Assembly (NCBI GenBank): GCA_965220985.1
Contig: OZ244854.1
Coordinates: 1,178,001-1,242,000, forward strand
From: JAPPHA01 sp965220985
GTDB lineage: Bacteria > Pseudomonadota > Alphaproteobacteria > Rhodobacterales > Rhodobacteraceae
DNA: 64,000 bases
Reading direction: 5' to 3'
Each line of letters begins with the position of its first letter. The first letter of the stretch is position 1. Of the stretch, positions 1 through 9,300 are shown one piece after another. Both the position numbers and the translations under genes were made by a program. Under the pieces are notes generated by a model. It was not told the DNA's origin. It ran no database searches and saw nothing but the letters and a program-made list of their open reading frames with translations.

Positions 1-732
1 CGTTCGCCCTTCCGGGAGCATGTCGCCGACGGTGTCGATGTCCTGATACTTCGCGAGATGTGCGGCGGCGCGATGTTCGCGAGGGAACGGGGAGTGCGCA
101 TCAGCAAAGGCAGACGCCAAGGCTACGACATGACCGCCTATGACGAGGATGAAATCGCCCGGTTCGCTCGGGGTGGCTTCGCATTGGCTCGTTCTCGGCG
201 CGGTCGGCTGGTCAGCTGCGACAAGTCAAATGTCATGGAAAGCTACAGACTGTGGCGCGAGGTCGTGAGCGAAGTGGCCCAGGAATACCCCGAAGTCGCA
301 TTCGAGAATCGGTTCGCCGACAATTGCGGCTATCAGATGCTGATGCGCCCGCGAGACTTCGACGTCGTCTTGTGCTGCAACCAGCTCGGCGATCTGTTCA
401 GCGATCTGACCGGGGCGGTTGCGGGGTCCTTGGGAATGTTGCCGTCGGCGTGTCTCGCCTCGAACCCGGCCGATGGCCCGGCATTCGGCATCTATGAAAG
501 TACCGCCGGGTCGGCTCCCGACATCGCGGGACAGGGAATTGCCAATCCGTGCGGCATGATCCTGTCGGTGGGGATGATGTTCGCGTTCACGTTCGCTCGG
601 CCGGACCTGAACCGGGCCGTCGAACGAGCGATCGAACGGGTGCTGGACAGCGGCATCGCGACCCCGGACATCGGCGGATCCGCTTCGACGACTCTCATGG
701 CGGATGCCATTCTCGACGAGCTGGGGTCGTGA
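1..732 (+). CDS. Isocitrate/isopropylmalate dehydrogenase family protein (5' end cut by window)
   Basis: The frame is open from base 1, so the gene begins upstream of the window. It encodes the C-terminal half of a LeuB-type NAD-dependent beta-decarboxylating dehydrogenase. Visible landmarks are the substrate/metal segment SCDKSNVMESYRLWREV, the NQLGDLFSDLTGAVAGSLG segment with the metal-binding aspartates, and the cofactor-loop segment AGSAPDIAGQGIANP. The family oxidatively decarboxylates 2-hydroxy-3-carboxy acids such as 3-isopropylmalate, tartrate or homoisocitrate. Its stop overlaps the GTG start of a GMC oxidoreductase, so this copy is probably catabolic (tartrate-dehydrogenase-like) and not the leucine-pathway enzyme; that is an inference from context. 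The first codons visible read RSPFREHVADGVDVLILRE, matching the expected position just before the hinge of the family. Confidence 0.88.
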   Translation, partial: RSPFREHVADGVDVLILREMCGGAMFARERGVRISKGRRQGYDMTAYDEDEIARFARGGFALARSRRGRLVSCDKSNVMESYRLWREVVSEVAQEYPEVAFENRFADNCGYQMLMRPRDFDVVLCCNQLGDLFSDLTGAVAGSLGMLPSACLASNPADGPAFGIYESTAGSAPDIAGQGIANPCGMILSVGMMFAFTFARPDLNRAVERAIERVLDSGIATPDIGGSASTTLMADAILDELGS

Positions 733-2402
733 CGTTCGACTACGTGATCGCTGGCGGTGGATCGGCGGGTTGCGTTCTCGCGGCCAGGCTGGCCGAGGAT
801 CCGTCGGTTTCGGTCTGCCTTGTCGAGGCGGGTGGCAAGGGACGCGACCTCTTCATTCGAATGCCTGCGGGCAACGGGTTCGTGTTCGGAAATCCGCGCC
901 TCGATTGGGGCTATCGCAGCGTCCCGCAGATGGGTCTGAACGGGCGAACGGTCTACTTTGCGCGCGGAAGGGCGCTCGGCGGTTCGTCGATAGTCAACGG
1001 CATGATCTACATGCGGGGTATTCCGGTCGATTACGACATGTGGCGGCAACAGGGGCTCGGGGGCTGGGGTTTTGCCGATGTGCTTCCGTACTTCAAGCGG
1101 GCTGAGGCTTCGCGCACGAGGCAGGACTCATGGCACGGGCAGACCGGTCCGCTCGCAACCGAGCCGTTGGCAAATTTCGGTGAAATCGATCGCGCGTTCA
1201 TCAATGCAGCCGTTGCCGCCGGTCATGGCGAACTGGATGATTTCAACCGGTCTGAACGGACCGGAGTCGCTCGGACCGACAGCACCGTCCGACAAGGTGT
1301 GCGGCAAACTTCCGCGATCGCCTATCTCGGCAACCCACCGCCGAACCTAACGATTCTGACCGAACGCCATGTCGCTCAGATCGTGTTGGATGGCACGCGG
1401 GCGGTTGGCATCCAGCCACTGTCCGGCGAAGAGATCCGTGCCGAACGTGAGGTTGTCGTTTGCCAGGGAGCGTTCGGAACGCCCCAGTTGCTGTTGCTGT
1501 CGGGAATCGGTCCGGCCGATCACCTGCACGCACACGGGATCAAGCCTGTGGTCGATTTGCCGGAAGTCGGCGCGAACCTGGCGGATCACGTCGATGTCTC
1601 GATGCAGCACGCATCCGACCGGCTGGATCTCAGCCACGCGCGTCACCAGCGCCTGGACCGTGCAGCGATGCTGATGGGGCGCTGGTTGCTGAATGGGACC
1701 GGGCCCGGATCCGGCGCGCTGTTTTCGGTTGGGCTGTTCCACGCGCTGAGAGACCCGGCATTGCCGGAGTTCCAGGTCTTCATGACGCCAATGATCGTCG
1801 ACGAGAACATCGGTGACGGCGAAAACGAGAAGGCGCCGCCATTGCAGCGTCTTGGTCGCCGTTTGCTGGTGCGAGGACGCATGGTTGCGCGTCCTGGAAT
1901 TCAGATCGACATCAATCTCGAACGACCGCGCAGCCTCGGCACCGTGCGCCTTGCAGGTCCCGATCCCGTTTCTCATCCACTGATCGATCCTTGCTATTTC
2001 GCGGATGGCCGCGACCTCGACGAGATGGTCGAAGGTGTTCTCGCCATGCGCGAGATCATGGCCCGACCGGAGATCGCCCGTTACCACAATGGAGAGATCG
2101 GAGCATGGAAAGGCGCGGTAACGAAGGCCGAGATCGTCGCGGCCATACGCCGGACCGCCTACACCGGTCATCATCCATGCTGCACCGCGCGCATGGGCGC
2201 TGATGCGGGGTCCGTGGTGGACGGCGAGTTGAGGGTCCGTGGCGTTGAAGGCCTGCGGGTGTGTGATGCATCCGCGATGCCGTCTCAAATCACTGGGAAT
2301 CTCTACGCGACAGTGATCATGATGGCGGAGAAAGCGGCTGACATGATTCTTGGCCGACCGCCGCTGCCGCCCGAAGACCCGAGGGATTCCGCTCAAATCT
2401 GA
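729..2402 (+). CDS. GMC-family FAD-dependent oxidoreductase (choline dehydrogenase-like)
   Basis: 557 residues. The start is taken as GTG 729, which overlaps the previous stop (GTGA) and places the FAD-binding motif GGGSAGC at residues 9-15; the longer open frame upstream lies inside the dehydrogenase gene. The family oxidises alcohols such as choline, polyols or aryl alcohols to aldehydes or ketones using FAD. The C-terminal GMC signature is present, with the active-site region HHPCCTARMG (His481/482) and the ITGNLYATV segment carrying the second catalytic position (Asn524). Translational coupling to the LeuB-like gene suggests both act on one substrate. No signal peptide is seen, so it should be cytoplasmic. 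The true substrate is not determinable. Confidence 0.9.
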   Translation: MTFDYVIAGGGSAGCVLAARLAEDPSVSVCLVEAGGKGRDLFIRMPAGNGFVFGNPRLDWGYRSVPQMGLNGRTVYFARGRALGGSSIVNGMIYMRGIPVDYDMWRQQGLGGWGFADVLPYFKRAEASRTRQDSWHGQTGPLATEPLANFGEIDRAFINAAVAAGHGELDDFNRSERTGVARTDSTVRQGVRQTSAIAYLGNPPPNLTILTERHVAQIVLDGTRAVGIQPLSGEEIRAEREVVVCQGAFGTPQLLLLSGIGPADHLHAHGIKPVVDLPEVGANLADHVDVSMQHASDRLDLSHARHQRLDRAAMLMGRWLLNGTGPGSGALFSVGLFHALRDPALPEFQVFMTPMIVDENIGDGENEKAPPLQRLGRRLLVRGRMVARPGIQIDINLERPRSLGTVRLAGPDPVSHPLIDPCYFADGRDLDEMVEGVLAMREIMARPEIARYHNGEIGAWKGAVTKAEIVAAIRRTAYTGHHPCCTARMGADAGSVVDGELRVRGVEGLRVCDASAMPSQITGNLYATVIMMAEKAADMILGRPPLPPEDPRDSAQI

Positions 2403-2543
2403 TGTCGGAGATCGTCGGCAATCTCTTGGAAATGAATGGCAATCCTTGGCGAATGGCGGACACTTCGGCAGCGAAGATCCTGCCATGGGGCGCACTATCT
2501 TGCCGGTCTGCCTTGGCAGCGCGACGGACCTGGATCGAGAACC

Positions 2544-4073
2544 CTACATCAACGCCAGCTTGCCCTTTTCAGGTTTGCCGGTCGGGGTGCGAGGGATGTC
2601 GTCCAGGACCGTGATGTGCTTGGGTATCATGAACTTGGCCATGCGGGCAGCGCAGTGATCCTTCAGCGCGTGAATATCGACGCTTTGTCCGTCCTTGAAC
2701 GTGACGAACGCCTTGATGTCTTCCTCGCCAGTCTCGGCAGGCACGGAGATCACGGCGCAATCCTGAATGGCAGGATGCGTCAGCAAACCCTCTTCGACCT
2801 CGTAGCCTGAGACCATTTCGCCCTTCACCCGGATGCGGTCGCTGACCCTGTGCATGAAATAGAACCGGCCTTCATCATCGAGGCGACCGATGTCACCGGT
2901 GTGGAACCAAAGGTTGCGACGGCTCTCCAGAGTCCGTTCGGGCATGCCGAAATAGCCATCCGCCATGACCCCGGGTTCCTTGGGGCGCACCGCCACGTGC
3001 CCCGGCGTGCCGGCCGGAACCGGATCATCGTCGTCATCCAGAATGGCAACCTCGAAATGCGGCAGCACGATACCACCCTCGTGATCCCATTGCGGCGCCA
3101 CCACCCAGCCCGCGTCGGTGGAGCCGTAGCCGCCGCCGGGGATCAGGTGGGTGTTGAAGCGTTCGTCAAATTCCTTTTTCGGCACCGGGGCCGGGGTCGA
3201 CCAGCAGCGGGAGATCCTGTGGCTTTTCTCCAGGTCGCTCGGCGGGTTGGCCCAAAGCAGCTGTTGCACCGAGCCCAGCATCATGAACCAGGTGACGCCG
3301 TAATCGTTCGCTTCCTGCCAGAAGTTCGACAGGCTGAAACGCTGCCGCAAGATCACCCGACCGCCCGTCATCATCGTCGGCAGGACATCATAATATGCCG
3401 CACCGATATGGCTCAGCGGGTAGGGTGAATAGATGCAATCCTCGGCCGTGATGCGGAATGGCTCGATCATGTTCTCTGCCGTGCGGACCGCATAGCGATG
3501 CGACAGAAGGCAACCCTTGGACACACCGGTCGTGCCCGAGGTGAACAGAATGGTGGCAGTTTCGGTGTCCTTGGCAGGAGAGACGACATGGTCGTCCCTG
3601 TCCGCGAGCAACGCGTCGAAACCGATCACCTCAAGCGCGGGAAACAGACGCCTGGCCTCGTCCAGGCCGTCCAGCATCACCAGGGTCTTGACGTGCGGGA
3701 TCGCGTCGCGCACGCGGTTCAGGGCATCAAGGTGTTCTTCCGAGGTAAACAGGACCGGTGCGTGGGTTTGATCAATCATCCGCGCCAAGGGAGCTCCTCG
3801 CATCGCTCTGTTCACTGACACCTCGATCGCGTTGATCTTTTTCAGCGCATAGGTGGTGGCAAGGTATTCGACGCTGTTTTCCAGGACGATCGCCACGTAG
3901 TCGAGCCCACCGCCGAACCGGTCGCGGATGCCGTGGGCAAGTCGGTTGGTCAGGCGCTCGAATTCGGCATAGCCGTGGGTCTTTCCGGTCTCGGCAATGG
4001 TGACGAAAGGCCGGTTGGCAAAACGGGCCGAGCAATCGTGCAGCAGATCTCCGAGAGTGATCCTGAGCGCCAT
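2544..4073 (-). CDS. AMP-forming acyl-CoA synthetase (CaiC-like)
   Basis: 509 residues. The start at 4073 is preceded by a strong GAGGAGAGG Shine-Dalgarno, although the frame stays open further upstream. It carries the ANL-superfamily P-loop TSGTTGVSKG at residues 178-187, the FHTGDIGRLDDEGRFYF A5 motif and the C-terminal PTGKPEKGK motif with the acyl-adenylate lysine. Enzymes of this family activate a carboxylate with ATP and load it onto coenzyme A; overall it most resembles crotonobetaine/carnitine-CoA ligases, which is a judgement from overall sequence and not a proof of substrate. It is convergent with the GMC gene and divergent from the MttB-family gene at 4260, sharing a 186-base intergenic control region with it. 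Confidence 0.85.
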   Translation of the reverse strand: MALRITLGDLLHDCSARFANRPFVTIAETGKTHGYAEFERLTNRLAHGIRDRFGGGLDYVAIVLENSVEYLATTYALKKINAIEVSVNRAMRGAPLARMIDQTHAPVLFTSEEHLDALNRVRDAIPHVKTLVMLDGLDEARRLFPALEVIGFDALLADRDDHVVSPAKDTETATILFTSGTTGVSKGCLLSHRYAVRTAENMIEPFRITAEDCIYSPYPLSHIGAAYYDVLPTMMTGGRVILRQRFSLSNFWQEANDYGVTWFMMLGSVQQLLWANPPSDLEKSHRISRCWSTPAPVPKKEFDERFNTHLIPGGGYGSTDAGWVVAPQWDHEGGIVLPHFEVAILDDDDDPVPAGTPGHVAVRPKEPGVMADGYFGMPERTLESRRNLWFHTGDIGRLDDEGRFYFMHRVSDRIRVKGEMVSGYEVEEGLLTHPAIQDCAVISVPAETGEEDIKAFVTFKDGQSVDIHALKDHCAARMAKFMIPKHITVLDDIPRTPTGKPEKGKLALM

Positions 4074-4259
4074 CCTCTCCTCCTCGCCATGCGCTGGTCT
4101 CCAGGGAGGTCGACCAGACTGCGAAGCGCATCGCTGGGATCGACGATCTTCGAGAGAGACGCAAGAGTTCAACGGGCTGATTTGCAACCCGCTCCCTTGA
4201 TCGCATAAGGAAAATGTGAACGGGGTTGTCAGTCCAGCCCATCCAACAGGAGCGCTTTC

Positions 4260-5780
4260 TTGGGACGCGCACGCAAAGGCAGGCGGAGGGACCTTCACGC
4301 GGGCGGGGGCAAGGCTCCCGATCTGGAACCTGCCACCGAAGGTGGTCGTTGGGGTCCGACCACCAACGAGGACGCAGAGTCGATCGGTGCCGCCGCGATC
4401 CGCATTCTCGCCGACATCGGCATGTCTGGAGCGCCGCCTGTCGTTCGCGACGCCATCCTTGCGGCCGGCGGTCGACTGGAAAACGGCAGGCTGCATTACC
4501 CGATCGCTTTGGTCGAAGCGGCAATTTCCGATGGTCCGAGCAACGTGCTCTTGGCAGGGCAATCACCGCAGCACGACATGAACGTGGGCGGTACCCGCGT
4601 TTACACCGGAACCGGCGGCGCAGCACCGAACGTCATGGATCCAGTGACCGGAGAGTTTCGGGCGTCGACCTCAAGCGATCTCCATGATGCGGCGCGCCTT
4701 GCCGACGCGCTCGATCATGTTCACTTCTTCTCCCGCTCCCTTGTTGCCGGTGACATCACGGACCCGCTCACGCTCGATCTTGCCACGGCTGCGATCAGCC
4801 TCGCGGGGACGTCCAAGCACGTGATGGTTCAGGCGAGCGATCCGACCCACGTGGCCGAAATCGCCAGTCTCTGCCATCGGATCGCGGGTGGAGAGAGCGA
4901 ATTTCGGGCGCGGCCTATCCTGTCGCTCAACATCAACCACGCCATCCCGCCATTGCGGTTTCATGCCGAGAGCATGGAGGTCATGGCGGCAGCGGTTCGC
5001 CACGGCATCCCGGTTCATTGCAACGTTCTCGGTCAACTTGGCGCTTCGAGCCCGGTCACGGCGGCCGGTTCCGTGGCCCAGACCCTCGCCGAAACGCTCG
5101 CAGGGCTGGCGTTCGTGCATGCAATCGATCCAGGTGCTCCGCGAATAGCCGGCCCGCGTCCGATGATCACCGACTTGCGCACGGGAGGCATGGCCGGTGG
5201 TGCGGGCGAACAGGTCGTCGCAACGGGACTGGCGGTTCAGGCGCTCAGGGCCTGGGATTTGCCCTGCTCGGTCATCGCGGGTGCCACCGACAGCAAACTG
5301 GCGGATTTTCAGGCGGGGTACGAGAAAGCGCTGACCATCGGAACCGCGATTCAGGCCGGGGCGAACCTGGTCACCCAGGCTGTCGGAATGCAGGCCGGTC
5401 TGATGGCGGTGAACCACGCCGCGATGGTTGCCGACAACGACATGCTGGGGGCCATTCTTCGGGCCAACCGAACGCCCGAGGTCACGCAGGGGACCCTGAT
5501 GATCGACGATATCGCCGAGGTTGTCGCGGGCGAAGGACACTTCCTCGGTCACCCCGAAACCCATGCCCGCATGCGCAGCGACTTTCTCTATCCCGAGATT
5601 GCCGACCGCCGGACGATCGACGAATGGTCGCACGGAGACCAGGCGGACATGGGGACTCGGGCCGGAGCCGAAGCGGCTCGCATTCTGCAAGAACATTGGC
5701 CCGACCACTTGCCGGACCCGTTGATGCATGAGCTGGCGGTCAGCTTTTCGATACCGCAGCGTGCCGTGATGCCGTCGTGA
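4260..5780 (+). CDS. Trimethylamine methyltransferase (MttB) family protein, non-pyrrolysine
   Basis: 506 residues with a TTG start at 4260; AGGAG at 4248-4252 lies 7 bases upstream. The N-terminal RARKGRRRD stretch and the rest of the chain match the MttB/COG5598 family. Archaeal MttB reads an amber codon as pyrrolysine; this frame has no in-frame TAG, so it belongs with the pyrrolysine-free homologues. Some of those demethylate glycine betaine, proline betaine or carnitine and pass the methyl group to a corrinoid protein. No corrinoid protein gene is visible in the window. A second homologue is at 21745, and the 3' end of this gene has a decayed echo at 20081. Confidence 0.88.
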   Translation: MGRARKGRRRDLHAGGGKAPDLEPATEGGRWGPTTNEDAESIGAAAIRILADIGMSGAPPVVRDAILAAGGRLENGRLHYPIALVEAAISDGPSNVLLAGQSPQHDMNVGGTRVYTGTGGAAPNVMDPVTGEFRASTSSDLHDAARLADALDHVHFFSRSLVAGDITDPLTLDLATAAISLAGTSKHVMVQASDPTHVAEIASLCHRIAGGESEFRARPILSLNINHAIPPLRFHAESMEVMAAAVRHGIPVHCNVLGQLGASSPVTAAGSVAQTLAETLAGLAFVHAIDPGAPRIAGPRPMITDLRTGGMAGGAGEQVVATGLAVQALRAWDLPCSVIAGATDSKLADFQAGYEKALTIGTAIQAGANLVTQAVGMQAGLMAVNHAAMVADNDMLGAILRANRTPEVTQGTLMIDDIAEVVAGEGHFLGHPETHARMRSDFLYPEIADRRTIDEWSHGDQADMGTRAGAEAARILQEHWPDHLPDPLMHELAVSFSIPQRAVMPS

Positions 5781-6369
5781 GGATCCCGCGGAGTCGATCG
5801 CGATTCAGTTCGAAACCCGCTGCCAGAGGACGGACACGAACAGGACCGTCAACCATGAAACCATGCGTCCGGAAATGCTCGAATCCGGGCACATGGGTTT
5901 CAATATCAGGCACACTTCAACAGCGGTGTCATCATCGCTTGATCAAGCAAGACCGCGAATCACCGATCACTCGACAAGGTGCAAAACTCAAAAAAATCCA
6001 GCGCTTGGTGGGAATTGCTGGATCTGTGGAATGGGCGGTCGGAAAGAACAGCGTTAACGCCCAAGTGTCTCCGGACGAGACTCTCGAGAGCCTCGAGGCA
6101 GTAGCCAAACAAGACGGCTTCACTTCGGTTGTCTCGGAGCGCTGCCTCTGACTTGATGGGCATGTTGCGGTACGGCTGCAAGGAACTTGGCGAGGCGCGG
6201 GCAACCCGATGCAAGCGAGGCCTTGCGGCGGGTAGAGCGTACATTAACCAATTGAAAAACAGTGAAAAAAATACGCAGGCATGACTCGCGTTTCGAACTC
6301 TCCCAAAAGTACCTTGACACCACAACAAATTTCACGCCCTAATATGACATGTGGGAGATTTAGTCCGAT
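5781..6369. other. Intergenic region upstream of the giant autotransporter gene
   Basis: No convincing gene is visible in these 589 bases; open frames on both strands lack family features or plausible starts. The first stretch after the MttB stop resembles the DNA after the MttB echo near 20220: both contain gatcgcgattcag. The region holds a perfect 12-base palindrome at 5937-5948, two abutting 10-base palindromes at 6081-6099 and a candidate promoter at 6314-6345. It is richer in A and T from about 6240 onward. Confidence 0.6.
6314..6345 (+). promoter_or_regulatory. Candidate sigma70-type promoter for the giant autotransporter
   Basis: A consensus -35 box TTGACA lies at 6314-6319. A TAATAT -10-like box lies at 6340-6345, but the spacer is then 20 bases, longer than ideal; shifting to CCTAAT gives 18. 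The DNA around it is AT-rich and ends 25 bases before the start codon at 6370. The -35 is convincing, the -10 less so. Confidence 0.4.
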
Positions 6370-9300
6370 ATGGAGCTGGAAACGATGAATCTGTTCAACG
6401 CCTTGCGCCCGACCCGTGCCACCTGCCGCTCATCCCAGTCGGCATTGCCATGGAACAAGGAAGGCGTTGCGGCGCGGCCCAGTCCGCCCGAAAGATCAAA
6501 TCGGTTCAAACAAGCCATCGTTCGAATCGTCACGGGTTTGCGCATCGGGACGGCTGCATCCGCCGCGCTGTTGGCGCTTGCATTCGCCCCAGCCGCGGCG
6601 GCCTACACCCCGGACGCTCCCACCGGTCTCACTGCCACGGCGGGCGAAGGCGAGGTGGTGCTCAGTTGGAGCAAGAGCTGGATTGACAATGGCGCAGGCG
6701 AGGACGCCGATAACGATTGGTGGTTGGACGGATATCAGGTGCGCTACCGCAAGGGTGCGAGCTTCCCGAATGGCGGCGGCTGGCGGAACATCTCCGGCAG
6801 CACCTTCCGGACGACCGCCCACACGGTGACGGGGCTGGAGAACGGCGCGGACTATGTCTTCCAGATCCGCAGGGCCTACGATGTCTTTCCGCCCTGGGGG
6901 TGGTGGTATTCGAGGCAATACGGCCCGTCTTCCGGCGTCGCGGCGGCGACGCCGCGCGGTCCCGCGCTTGCCTTCGACGGCGCCGCGACGATTGCTGATC
7001 AGAGCTATGTGCAAGGCGCCGCGATTGCGGCGCTGGTGCTGCCGGCTGCGACGGGTGGCAATGGCGCGCTGAGCTACGCGCTGACGCCGACCCTGCCTGC
7101 CGGCCTTAGCCTCGACATGGCGACACGCACTGTCAGCGGCACGCCGACGGCGCTACAGGCGGCGACGAGCTACAGCTGGACTGTTAACGATACTGATGGC
7201 GACAGCGCCAGCCTGAACTTCTCTATCGAGGTGGTTGCGCCGTCCCAGCAGCTGACATTCGGCGACGCCAGCGTTCCGGATGTGGTTTGGCTTGTCTATT
7301 ATGTGGAGTGGGACATGCAGCTCCCGGCGGCGACGGGCGGCGTGGGCGCGGTGAGCTATGCGCTGTCGCCGGCCCTGCCCGAGGGCCTCGCTTTCACGGC
7401 CTCGGATCGGCGGATCAAGGGTTGGGGATCGGCCAGGGGAGTGTCGGATTTCAAGACCTACACTCTGACGGCAACGGACGCGGTAGGCCAGCAGGCCTCG
7501 CTGACGTTCAAATTTAGACTTGGCTACATCCGGCCCGCCATACCGGCAAATTTTGTCGCCCAGGCGGGGAATGGGCAGGTGACGCTCGATTGGGACGATC
7601 CGGACGACCCGAATGTAGACCATTACGAACTCCGCTACAGGAAGGGCGGTGGCTTCAGCGGCGATGGCGGCTGGACCAAGATTGCCGGCAGCAGCGGCGC
7701 CACGACGAGCCATGTCGTGACGGGGCTGGAGAACGGCTCCCAATACGCGTTTCAGATTCGCTCCGCTGACGCCTTACCTGGCCACGAAGTCAATGAGAGC
7801 CAACCCTCCGTAACGGTGACGGCGACGCCGAACGCGGTTCCGGGGGCGCCGACGGGGCTGACGGCGGTCGGCGGAAATGGCCGGCTGGCGCTCGCCTGGA
7901 CGCTGCCGACCAACACGACCGACATCGAGAAGCAGCAAGTGCGGTGGAAGGTCACGTCGGCTCTGCCCTTCACCGCGGGCGACGCCTGGACGGACCTTGC
8001 CGGCGACGCCACCAGTCATCAGGTGACGGGGCTCTCCAACGACATCGCCGTGAGCGTCGAGCTGCGCGCGGTGAACGGGATGGGCGCGGGGCCGGCGGCC
8101 ACGGTCGCGGGCACGCCGTACCCGAAGCCGGGGGCACCTGCAGGTCTGGGAGCATTCTTGGGTAACGGTGAAATTTACCTCCGCTGGACGGATCCCAACA
8201 ACCCTCACATCACGGGATACGAGTACGATCATTCGCCGGGCGACATTGGCTGGACCCTGATTGGGGATAGCAACGCGTCAACCACGACCGCGACCGTGAC
8301 CGGGCTGACAAACGGCACCACCTACACGATCAGGCTCCGTGCGGTGACGGCGGACCACGAGGGTGACGTGTCCTTCATAACAGCGACTCTGGAAGAGACG
8401 CCGTCCACGCCGACGATCGATTCGGTTGTCGCTGGTGATGGCACGGTGACATGGACTGTCAGTGCGCAGTCATACGAAACCATCACCTCCTGGCAAGCCC
8501 GTCTCAAGGTCAAGGGCGCGGCAACCTATCCCATCTGGTCCAACGTGGGCGTCACGGGTTCCGGCGCGAGCAGGACGATCCAGATCGGAAATCTGACGAA
8601 CGGCACGACCTATGTCGGTCAAGTCCGTGCCATGAACGGGGTGGTTGTGGGGCCGGCATCCAATGAGGCGGAAGTGACGCCGGACCTGCCGCCCTCCAGG
8701 CCGCAGGGGTTCAATCTTGTGCCGGGCGACGCGAAGGTGAATCTGGCGTGGAACGACCAGTCGAGCGAAAGCCGAATCGACAACTGGCAATACCAGCAGA
8801 AGGTCGGCACGGCCGGGTGGGGCGAATGGACCGAGATAGGTGACAGTCACAGCGCCACCACGTCCCATGCGCAAGCAGGTCTCACGAACGGCACGACCTA
8901 CGGCTACAGAATTCGTGCCAGAACGATTGGCGGCGTGGTCGGCGCGGCCGCCGGGCCGTTGACGGCGACGCCGAATGCGGTTCCGGGGGCTCCGACGGGG
9001 CTGGCGGCGGTCGGGGGCAATGGCGGGCTGGCGCTCTCCTGGGCGTTGCCGACCAACACCTCCGACATCGGCAAGCTGCAACTGCGCTGGAAGGCCAGTT
9101 CGGCGCTGCCCTTCACCGCAAGCGACGCTTGGACCGACCTTGCCGGCGACGCCACCGGCTATCGGCTGACGGGGCTGACCAACGAGACGGCCTATAGCAT
9201 CGAGCTGCGCGCGGTGAACGGGCTGGACGCGGGGCCGGTGGCCACGGTTGCTGGCACGCCGCAGAACCTCATGCCCTCCTTCGGCCAGGCGACGGTGGCG

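Noticed and set aside
549..728. Longer GMC oxidoreductase starting at 549
   Set aside because: The first 60 codons lie inside the dehydrogenase gene in another frame, and the FAD motif is correctly placed only from GTG 729.
4260..5780. Possible pyrrolysine-containing trimethylamine methyltransferase
   Set aside because: Neither MttB gene has an in-frame amber codon, and no pyl genes are in the window.
5777..6328. Open frames on both strands between the MttB gene and the giant gene
   Set aside because: No family features or good starts; the region shows palindromes and promoter elements.
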